This document shows, one piece after another, positions 55,106-64,000 of a stretch of DNA of 64,000 bases; position 1 is the first letter of the stretch, and every line of letters starts with the position of its first letter. The notes beneath the pieces were generated by a model. The model saw nothing but the letters and a program-made list of their open reading frames with translations, was not told where the DNA came from and ran no database searches. A program made the position numbers and the translations under genes. Source of the stretch: Fragilaria radians (Eukaryota; Bacillariophyta; Fragilariophyceae; Fragilariales; Fragilariaceae); contig CAAAJI010000017.1 of the NCBI GenBank assembly GCA_900642245.1, positions 207,976-271,975 of the forward strand. Direction: 5' to 3'.

Positions 55106-57295
55106 TGATTCGATTTCAGAGTTTGAACCTTGTTGATAGCACTTAATTTTGATGAGAGAAAAACATTATCTTGGTAACAAAATTTGAATTTTATCTTTAT
55201 TCATTATTGTATGTTATTGAAATAAATTAGAGTTCGGGGAAACTATCGGTTACATTTCTTCGATTTCTACAACGGGCAAAAGCATACGGTATATCTCTAC
55301 ACACTTATTCAATTTGCATAACATACAATAGAACAACTATTATCTCAGCGGTTAAACGTTAACGCTTTCATTGCAATGTGAACTTTCCACTGATGTTCTT
55401 TCTTATCAAATTACTGGTAACAAAAGATAAAAGGAAAATTTGAAGTTTTCCAGTTTACTTGGAGTGATAGTTTGGTGCTCATCCTTTCCTATAAAAATTA
55501 CACTATCCACCAAAATCTCTATCATATTTTTCAATAGTCTGTCTAAAAATAATGAGAATTACTAACACCGTCCAAATAATACTTTCCTTGAAACTTAAAA
55601 CCAGACATCAGGTTAATCGTTTGTGAATTGATAACATGAATTCATGCCTAGTTTCTGTCTTGCACCTTAGGCAAAACCAGTGAAATATGTGAACTGTCTG
55701 AGATACAATGAGCAACATCCAAGGGATGCGCAAGCAGTCTTAGGTATCTTCAGGAAAGGGGAATGAGTTGATTTGCCACTCGCAGATGAGCAACTCCAAT
55801 CACTGGGGTGGTATCTTCTGTAATTTATTTATTTGGAAGATATCGCACATGGAACTCTGTAACAATGACTCTTATCTAGAGCGAAATCTTCATCATTGCC
55901 TTCCATTGGGTTTCAATGCGTGTCTGAGTTAACGTTCCAATTAGTTTCACTAATTAAGAGAATTAATCTTACAGCCTAATTAATTATGAAATGCAAATAT
56001 TCGGAAAGTATTTCCCGAAATACTTACAATGATAAAAAGAGCGATAAAATCACCCACTCTTTTTTCCTGGATATTCTATTTTTGAAAATTCTTCAGAGTG
56101 TCTGTAAATACGGCATTGCTCCTTTTTACTTTATTGTCCCTCACCAATGCTAATTTTAGCTTTCGGCATTCTGCTTCAATAACAAAGAAGACATTGCCCC
56201 TTTCGAATTGGAGTGGTTACTGCAATGAGTCTTGTGCGTTTTGTTGCTTTATGGGTTATCAAACTGATGTTACAGGTACTCAGAGATTCTATGCTAATTC
56301 AGAGGTGTAGATACTCTGTTGTTGATTCCCAATGTACTGAGCTACAATGTACGCCCGAAAAGCACCACTATTAATGAGGCCAGTGTCTACAAGGAAACCC
56401 TGATAAAGACACACAAAAGAATATTTTTCGCGCACTGCCTTCGGTTAGCAGAGAATCCAAGATAAATATTTAAGTGAAACCTGGATCAGTGGTCAATAAC
56501 ATTACAACCTTCTTGGTGTCTGGTTGAATTTCGGTCTCATTGACGTATCAAATGTTATCCCTGGTGCTTTACTTTTCATTTGAAAAGTGACACACCAACA
56601 ACAGGTCGGATATAGTCAAGCCAGAATTTTCCTGTGAATTGTTGCTTTTCGTGATTGTTGCGACCAACGTTAGACATTTGCAGATTCATATTGAAGTGAA
56701 TTGCGGAGGAAGTGAAGACCCGATTGTTGAAGCTACGTTCTGAACAAGACTAGTTTATATTGAGACAATCAATCAAATCAGTCCTTAAAGGTAGCTCAAT
56801 GCTATTGGAGCGAATAACGCACAATTGTCAACTCAGATAGTAAACATTTATGAAGTGTCTACCTTTTCATTTCTTCTTTTCTTACAGGTCGTCCAACCGT
56901 CCCTTGTGTTGGGTTATTTTGGCGCGTTAAGATTGTGCCCAGTCGTGTGATGTCGTCCTTGTTTCCCAACACCGATTGTGATGTTTAAAGAGATTGTCAT
57001 CAATAACGGTACTGCTTTCAAAGCTCTCTATACAAATCTAAACTGTCATTGCAACAATTTCTGTGCTACTGTTATGTTTTGAACTTTGTCTTCAACGTTG
57101 ACAACCTTTTTGACAACCAATGGGAACGTATCATCGTTCAAATGTGCAATTCTTAAATCTTTCCCAACGTCATTCCCTACGTTAAGACAGCTCAAGCGTA
57201 ATTGACTATGAAGACTACAAAATATAGAGAACTTCTCAAATTGTAATCCTAATAGTTTAATTCAAATTTAACTTTATCTTCTACTCTTGGATAAT
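55106..57295. other. Gene-free stretch upstream of copy B
   Basis: 2.2 kb without a supportable gene. A 70-codon plus-strand open frame at 56098-56310 looks secretory (hydrophobic start, Cys cluster) but has no ATG. It is listed among the rejected items. Confidence 0.5.
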
Positions 57296-58300
57296 CTAAA
57301 TTTCATTAACTCCTTCTGATCTCCAATTATTACCCGCCAATTTAGGGTTCGCTCCGAGGAGCGATCTTTCAATCCCAAATGTCATCCACAACACCAAGTG
57401 CTTGAGTGTGTCTATGATAGTTGGCCATAGGTACATTTTTGTCAGTATATCAGCTACATTATCTTTCGATGAGATCCAAGAAATTTGCAATTCTATTTAA
57501 CTCCAATGTGTCTCTTTCTGCATCCTTCACTCCAATTGTTGACTAAATCCTTAGCCCCTTAATCATCAATTCAAGACCCATTAAAATGATAGCATTCTTC
57601 ATGTAAATCATATCCTGAATGCAATTGACTACCACCATGAACTCTGCTTCTGTGACCGACAATGTGAGGCAATCTTGCATTTGCGTCACGCCGAGACCAA
57701 CACATTATACAACAGCACCACGAGTCCACTCACCCTTCAACACGTAATCATGTCTTTTGCATAGTTGGAATCCAATTTTCCAAGAAATTCAAAAGTGTTT
57801 GAGAGATCGTTCCACTTACCTTTGGGACTCACATATAATCCACTATACATACTGTTAATGTTAACACTGAAAGTCATTACTCGTCTTATCGCTTTTCATA
57901 TGGGCCTCGACAATTTGCGAGCGTTCCACCAATTAGCGTCTCCTTCAGGCCAATTTTCATCTTAGGTAGAAGAAATGACATTCATAGCTTTTTCGATTGT
58001 GAAGGTGATTGAAAGAATTGCCATGGCTATTTCAATCTTCTTAATTGCGCTTTGCTGCTCTTTGTCAAATTATCCTTTGCATCATCATAACTCACCTCCT
58101 TTTCAGGTAAGCGTTTATCTCTGCCTTCTTTAAGAATATCATTAACTTGTGACATGGCTGCGTATGACAAAAACTTCCTTCACCAGATCGTAAAATGTTT
58201 TGATTCTCCATCAAATGTTGAGATTGTTCCACCTCTGTCGTAAAATTCATCCTTCATCCTTGGATTCGAAACTTTCTAAATCTTTTCTTTAACTTTGAGC
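57296..58300 (-). mobile_element. Internally deleted copia (CoDi-like) relic, gag to RNase H
   Basis: Read on the minus strand from 58.3 kb down, broken frames give a copia-type gag start: GGTISTFDGESKHFTIW, a stop, then KFLSYAAMSQVNDILKEGRD and KRLPEKEVSYDDA, then IAMAILSITFTIEKAMNVIS. Within about 60 bases the reading changes to the RNase H end of the polyprotein: KAIRRVMTFSV, GLYVSPKGKWND, MQDCLTLSVTEAEFMVV, DLVNNWSEGCRKRHIGVK and SWISSKDNVADILTKMY (57430-57480). Protease, integrase and reverse transcriptase, normally between these parts, are absent, so a large internal deletion joined gag to RNase H. Several stops and frameshifts are present. No LTR was found. Confidence 0.75.
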
Positions 58301-61107
58301 TCTTCCATCAGCTTAAGTTTACGCTAGGTTGTAACTGAAATATATTTTTCTGTATACCAGCTACATTCCAGACGCTAGCGTGTAATCAATATTATTGAAT
58401 GCCTACTATTAATCAATACTCATCACCCTGTCCATAATTTGAGTATACAGTGACTTGTAATGCTTATCAGCATTTACGATTCATTTGAACTCCATTTCAG
58501 TCAAGCCTGAGACAATCTACTTCATGGTGAGATTAAGTTATGTAAAGCTATTCATTTTGATCAAAATTTGCAACACACGTTATTTCGCAAAGTTTCTGAT
58601 AGCCCATGTGGGTGATTGAAGAGTGTAATAGTATATTCTGGCTCTTCATTTTTTGATTCAATTGATCTAAACTCATCATTCAAGTGCTTTTATAAAAATT
58701 AAAATCAATAACTCCCATATAGTTTGTCACTTGTTGTAGACTCGAAATTAATGCCGTGTTTGCAAAATATTCGATTTGAGTCAAGGTTGATTCCTTCCGC
58801 CGTAAATGACTACATCGTTATATCAGCAATATCATGTCACTTAGAAATCATGAATAAAAAGTGAAGGGCTGCAACCCATATATTTGTTTCACTTGGCAAT
58901 TACAAAACAACCTTTGACTGGATCTATTATAGGAAGTGAAAGCGGAGAGCTAATTTGACATCGTAAAAAAGAAGAGCACATTCTTCGATATTTTCTATTT
59001 ATAGTACTGTTGCGACGATTCCGATACTCTTAGTCTTTTCCTTAAATACGAATGGAAGGAGCATTGGGAATTTGACGTTACTATGTTGTGACTACGGAAG
59101 AAGTGACAAAGCTTGTTCGCCTTCAATCTCCAAGGCATCAATTTAAAGGCAGGAGGTAACTTCCGCCATAACAGTTGAATATCCTAGGACGCATAAAAAT
59201 ATCATTCCATAATCCTGAAACAGCCCAAATACAGCACGGTCTGTGTTCTTGAAGGTTTCAATATACCGCACTCTGTAATTTTTAAGAGAAAAATACCACA
59301 ATTCTCATAGATACTATACCCAACGGATTCTCTATTGAAGCATTGTAAAGTTGAAATGGCATTCTAAAATCTGGAAATGATGAGAGTCTCGTAAATACTT
59401 GTACTTTTCTTATTTCGTCAATAACCTTAGACATAGTGGAGGCAGTTCAAAACTGTTGGTTTTGGAGAGGCAACATCATGGATGGAAGTACGAGTTGGTC
59501 ACGCCAATACGCTAGTGTGGTCTTTAGAGCTGCAGCATTCAGCACTGCCACCACCTTTTGCGTCCTGTGAAAGCAAAGAGAATTATGGTAAAATTATTTG
59601 TCTATCAATGTACACCAATGAGTAACTCAAAATGAAAATTTTTGTACACTCTATTATCCTGGCAGTATACGAGCGCTCTGATGCAATTCAATAGCCTATA
59701 ACTGTCGATAGGTCGATAAATGCTCATTTTATTCCTTCATTCCATTATGTGATAAATTACTATATTTCTTTGAGGCACCAATCAACCGTATTAGCGACGG
59801 GTTTCCAGTATGAGACTTAATTGAACGTAATGTGACATCTTGAGTTTTTATCAAGACAGAAAATTCAAGCCGCAAAAAAGTCGAAAGTATATAGAGAAGC
59901 AAACGAATTACGAAAGGTGAAGCGAAGTTCAATTACAATTATTGATAATCTTGTTTCCGGATTATATCTTAAATTGTATCTATCTCATTTATGGACTGTC
60001 TGGTATGAAAATGCAGAGGGCGATAGGATACTCAAAGAAACTGAAACGTCAAATGTTTTCAACAGTCCGCGTGTTGAAGTAATTTTTGACAGTCTTTTCG
60101 TTTCTTGCTATTCATTACATTATCCCTTCTGATTTATGAACAACCATTGTTCACTAACACCTTAACTCTGTCTTGAGAGGCATAATACATTGGCAACGCA
60201 CGAACATATTTCCCTAGTTGTTACAAGAAGATTGGTGTATCTTCCTTCTGAAGCTTCAACTCATCTTTACTGCTAATGATATTCCAATCCTTAGTTTGAA
60301 CTTGCGTGTAAATTAGTAGATTGAATTGTTACTTGGGCAATCTAATGATATCTTTGATGTACAGTCGATTTACATCTGTTCTATTGATATCTCCAATCTT
60401 GATGGTGGTTTTTGTTTAGCCATTTTCCATTGCGATTGACATGTGGCTGTATATAAAGTTGCCATTGTACCCACAAACCTTCTGCTTACATTGTAAGATG
60501 TCATGGATTTTACTTTTGTCTTACACTGCCAGGGACCCATTGAACCACCTTTTGCTTTTTTTATCCACTCTTGCAATTCCCTTTTCTGACCTTCAGGGTA
60601 TGTTTCCCAGCGATCCGCACATTCATGTCCTTTTTATCTACATTATTACAAGCACCTAAATTGGGCCCCCTATGGGTTTTCTGGTCTGATTTTTGCTTAT
60701 TTTCATGGCATTTCACAGTAATACCACATTCCTTCATTATTAACTACGAATAGCGGTTTACTTCCCTTGTTATTCTTTCTCTCTTTTTCATTTGCTGGCT
60801 CCATTAGTTGAAGTGCTTGGACATTAAAGGTTTTTTGGTCTATCATAGTAAGTACCAGAGAAGATTATTTTCCAGTAATGTTCAGAACAGCTGCAGTCAG
60901 GTCACTTTCATTCAGTTCTTTTAAACCAAGCCATAGTGCTCTACACAATAAAGCAGTCCAGCCACAATTGGTAGCTAACATAAAACAAGTTTAAAACTTG
61001 TTTGCGGCATGTTTTATTTCGTTGACACATAACCATTTCTTTTCGTTACTTACTGTAGTAAAGTATACTTGTGATTTTTCCAAACAATCCATAAAACAAT
61101 TGCTCCA
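58301..61107. other. Gene-free stretch upstream of the nucleoporin gene
   Basis: 2.8 kb between the copia relic and the Nup160-like start. Only short open frames occur, none recognised. Flanking parts of the dead element, including a possible LTR, could be here but were not visible by eye. Confidence 0.5.
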
Positions 61108-64000
61108 ATGATAGTTAGCGAGGTTCCCCTTCTCTTTGCAAGCGTCGATGCGGAATGCCCACTGTGTGTCCTAGAGGACGATGGCGAAGTAGAAATCATG
61201 GAATCTTCAACCAAAAGAAATGACGTTGTTGATTGGAACGGATGTGATGCATTGGTTGGATCTGCTAGTATCTCACATCTGAGCGATAATTCCTTCGTTG
61301 CAACTCTTCCTCACGAAAGCGTTCTATGTGTTATGCGAGTCCAAAATTCATCGACTCAGCGTATTGAGATTGATTTGAGTGGTCAACTGGAAGCAAATGT
61401 TATTGCTAAGGTCGGTTGCTTTATTGATTCCAACGAGAGTTTGATTCTCATAATAGCCGATGCCAGAGCAAATATATATTCCATCCTCATAGAGAAAGAA
61501 TCATTCAAGCCTCTAAGATATAAAAAGATATCTGTTGAAAAGCTTCTAGATGATAAGAATGTTGAATATTCTGGGGCAGAGCTACACAACACAATGGTAG
61601 AATTTATTTCACATTCGATTGCCATTATTGCTCTGTCACCCTTGATTCTGACATTAGATCTTCAAGATCCATCCATTTATCTTTGGTCTGAGTCTCAAGT
61701 GAAAGATGCTATGTCATCTTCCATAGGATCTATTCTTGGTCGAGCAGGATCTTTACTTCTTGGGCGAATGGAACAGCACGACACCGCCCCAGTGTCTGCA
61801 CTTTCCTTTACTCAAGGTTGGATCTTCACCCTTCACGCGGATGCCAAAATTCGACAATGGAAGCTTAATTTGTACGGATATCCAGAGCAAGTGTTCCTCA
61901 TTCCCTTTCAATTACCAGATAATTGGACAACAGTTCTTTCTCCAAACGCATTTTGCATCACAGCACAGACTTATGGTGAAAAGGTTTCTGCAGTGGTGCA
62001 TATTCATACGCGACATGAAGGTGCAACTCTTCATTTAATTCAGACAAACCATGATGGATCCTACCCAGCTATTACGCCTCTTATTTTGCCGGATGATATT
62101 TCTTGTATCTTATCATTATGTCTTCAACCGGGCAAAGCGCCGCGATTATTCGTGGTCGCCTCTGAGGATCAGGATAACATACCAATGAAGCGGTTCTCTT
62201 ACTTACTGTACTCAACGTCTAGATCTGGCTTGGATCCAACCCCATTAGTTCTGCCTATCAATTTCACCTTAGATGGTATTGCCGAAGGTGAACATAAACG
62301 TGTATCCTCACTCAATGAGAAGGATATCCATCATATTGACACTTTATTTCTAAGACATATTTTTCGTCCCGTTTATCCTCGTGGAACAGGAATGATATCG
62401 GGTCCTACTCGTGCTACTATGAAGGCTGCCATTGCTCAGCATATGAATCGAACGAAAAATGGCAACGGAAGCCTAGAATTGGAAACTCTCAAGGCCGTGC
62501 ATCAATGGCGCTTATCGGAAGAACTATATTCCTCGAAAAGGCGAACTCCTTACAACTGTGATTTGACTCAAGATCCTAAAATTGATGAGGAGAACAGTCT
62601 GGAAACAGATGACATCGTGGGACATCTTTGTCGCTGGCGTGCATTGCTTAACAGCATACATCAGCATGAAGCCAAACTTCGTGAGCCCCTCAATATCGCA
62701 TGTCTTCCAGATGGTAAATTGATATTGATGCGAGTCGAAGTGCTGTCTTTTTTGCAAGAAGACGAACATAACACTGGTATGACAGAATTTGATCGCCTTG
62801 ACGAACTCGCATTGCATTGTCTGCAAAAAGTTGAGAATGAAAAGCTAGACCGGTTGAACACCATCGAGGCAGGATTTTTGGAAATCGTAACATCCTGTTC
62901 GCTCGTTCTGTACGACGAACCAGATTGTCGGATGCTGGCAAATGAAATGCAGAATTTGGGTCTATGGGCACAATCTGGATCATTTGTTACAGCCCAAGGT
63001 CTCTTAAAATCAATCACATCTGAAAAGATTAGAGAATATCTGGATACAGCACCTAAGGAAGTACTTTTCCCAGGGTTGAGTCAATTCCTCGTCCCAACTT
63101 CTTTGGCTCCTCAAGGTGAACTCGCTGATATTGATCTTCGAAAGGCTGCCGCTGGATTAGTTGTACGTGGGGTCGACGCAATGCGACGATTAATTATTGG
63201 ACGATGCCTTTTTCTGCTTGTACACTTCAAGGAAAACTCTGTAGTCCAAAATATGGCTCTGACAAAATACTTACATGTTATTGCCGTTCAGTGGTCTTGG
63301 AGTCAGCATGTGTCTGCTCTCAATATGCCTAGAAGTCCAATAGCAAATGAGATGCCTAGAAAAAGATTGAGCTTTAGACTAACTGACGAGAATCATTTTC
63401 GATCAAAAAGCAGCCAGAAATACAATGTCCTGGATCTTTTTCTTTCCCAAGTTTCAAGGGCATTACCATCAGAGCTTTCCCTACATGAACTGATTATGGT
63501 CTTGGCCAAAACCGTGTTAGAATCAGCATTTCGACGGCAACGTGATTCTGGTTCTCCATTTCAAAGGCTGCCGGAATTAGGTTGCCTTCCGGCTCCGTCG
63601 AACCTAGACATTCCCAGTGACTTTCCGCGACTAGCTTTGCGATTACTATCAGCAACAAGCTTGCTACCAAGTTCAACTTATGATGCTAAAATCGCAAGGA
63701 CAGAAGCTATTGCTGAATGTCTTCTCATTGAAGCAAACAACAATATGGATTTGTCAAGATTAATGCGAGATCGAGCAAGCTTGCTCCTAGATCCAACTGA
63801 GTTACAGGACGACTCTGAACCCTATGATATTGCGGCAGCGTACCAAGCGCTTGTAAGTTCTGCAAAGGGTCTTGCCCAATCAATAGAGATTGGTGAAGCA
63901 GATCATCAAATGATGCGAGAAATACAGCGAATATTGTATGGTTATGTTGATAACGAGATTCAGCAGGACATACGTAGACTTTGTGAAAAAACAACAATGC
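61108..64000 (+). CDS. NUP160: Nup160/Nup120-family nucleoporin (3' end outside window)
   Basis: An uninterrupted frame of 964 codons from the ATG at 61108 to the last base, so the gene is truncated at its 3' end by the window edge. The N-terminal ~500 residues read as a beta-propeller with the family's most typical strand, FTQGWIFTLHADAKIRQWKL, comparable to the SxxRDxxLRxW blade of Nup160. It is followed by a helical region. RWRALLNSIHQHEAKLREPL, then CLPDGKLILMRVEVLSFLQ, corresponds to the stretch leading into the helical solenoid. Nup160/Nup120 is a core Y-complex member that scaffolds the nuclear pore ring. No intron is needed in the visible part. The family call rests on local similarity read by eye. 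Confidence 0.75.
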   Translation, partial: MIVSEVPLLFASVDAECPLCVLEDDGEVEIMESSTKRNDVVDWNGCDALVGSASISHLSDNSFVATLPHESVLCVMRVQNSSTQRIEIDLSGQLEANVIAKVGCFIDSNESLILIIADARANIYSILIEKESFKPLRYKKISVEKLLDDKNVEYSGAELHNTMVEFISHSIAIIALSPLILTLDLQDPSIYLWSESQVKDAMSSSIGSILGRAGSLLLGRMEQHDTAPVSALSFTQGWIFTLHADAKIRQWKLNLYGYPEQVFLIPFQLPDNWTTVLSPNAFCITAQTYGEKVSAVVHIHTRHEGATLHLIQTNHDGSYPAITPLILPDDISCILSLCLQPGKAPRLFVVASEDQDNIPMKRFSYLLYSTSRSGLDPTPLVLPINFTLDGIAEGEHKRVSSLNEKDIHHIDTLFLRHIFRPVYPRGTGMISGPTRATMKAAIAQHMNRTKNGNGSLELETLKAVHQWRLSEELYSSKRRTPYNCDLTQDPKIDEENSLETDDIVGHLCRWRALLNSIHQHEAKLREPLNIACLPDGKLILMRVEVLSFLQEDEHNTGMTEFDRLDELALHCLQKVENEKLDRLNTIEAGFLEIVTSCSLVLYDEPDCRMLANEMQNLGLWAQSGSFVTAQGLLKSITSEKIREYLDTAPKEVLFPGLSQFLVPTSLAPQGELADIDLRKAAAGLVVRGVDAMRRLIIGRCLFLLVHFKENSVVQNMALTKYLHVIAVQWSWSQHVSALNMPRSPIANEMPRKRLSFRLTDENHFRSKSSQKYNVLDLFLSQVSRALPSELSLHELIMVLAKTVLESAFRRQRDSGSPFQRLPELGCLPAPSNLDIPSDFPRLALRLLSATSLLPSSTYDAKIARTEAIAECLLIEANNNMDLSRLMRDRASLLLDPTELQDDSEPYDIAAAYQALVSSAKGLAQSIEIGEADHQMMREIQRILYGYVDNEIQQDIRRLCEKTTM

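Noticed and set aside
56098..56310. A plus-strand open stretch with a hydrophobic start and a Cys cluster, like a small secreted protein.
   Set aside because: It begins at GTG with no ATG, no splice donor upstream was convincing, and the sequence soon loses reading frame. It may be a fragment but cannot be supported.

Overview
This window is nuclear DNA of a photosynthetic stramenopile, most likely a diatom. Genes are separate and AT-rich, and several are split by very short GT-AG introns of 56-89 bases. The decisive clues are two plastid-targeted precursors. One is an FtsY whose signal peptide is followed by Phe at the predicted +1 position (GYT|FISPR), the entry signal of complex red-lineage plastids. 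The other is a thylakoid-lumen precursor with a signal peptide, a short basic region, a twin-arginine stretch and an AxA-type end. Decayed LTR-retrotransposon pieces resembling diatom copia (CoDi) elements agree with this. The species cannot be named from the sequence.

Layout. 2.4-9.3 kb: an ST7-like TPR protein (-), a TIPIN/Swi3 fork-protection protein (+) and ribosomal protein eS19 (+). 10.8-15.9 kb: a convergent pair, CENP-O (+) and Fip1 (-), with copies of a roughly 167-bp unknown repeat on both sides. 17.2-22.6 kb: a five-exon GCN2 kinase. 24.5-29.1 kb: GILT (+), a sulfotransferase-like membrane protein (-), GPN1 (+) and a She9/Mdm33-like protein (-), forming two convergent pairs. 33.2-35.4 kb: a three-exon Sec1/Munc18 protein. 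40.6-43.1 kb: a four-exon ER HSP90 (GRP94) (-). 45.7-48.3 kb: a convergent pair of lumen protein (+) and two-exon chloroplast FtsY (-), with only 11 bases between the stop codons. 50.2-50.6 kb: eL32 (-). 53.1-55.1 kb: two tandem paralogous membrane proteins with a shared cysteine-patterned ectodomain (-). 61.1-64.0 kb: an Nup160/Nup120-type nucleoporin (+) that runs off the window.

The long gaps are mostly gene-free. Three hold recognisable retroelement debris: an integrase relic near 30 kb (-), a copia RNase H relic near 38.8 kb (+), and an internally deleted copia gag/RNase H relic at 57.3-58.3 kb (-).

The genes are mainly unrelated housekeeping functions: translation and its stress control (eS19, eL32, GCN2), replication and chromosome segregation (TIPIN, CENP-O), mRNA 3' processing (Fip1), RNA polymerase assembly (GPN1), secretion and ER folding (Sec1, GRP94), plastid membrane-protein targeting (FtsY) and nuclear pore (Nup160). 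I see no operon-like or defence-island system. The least explained items are the tandem ectodomain pair, the lysine-tailed FtsY extension, the unknown lumen protein and the dispersed repeat.
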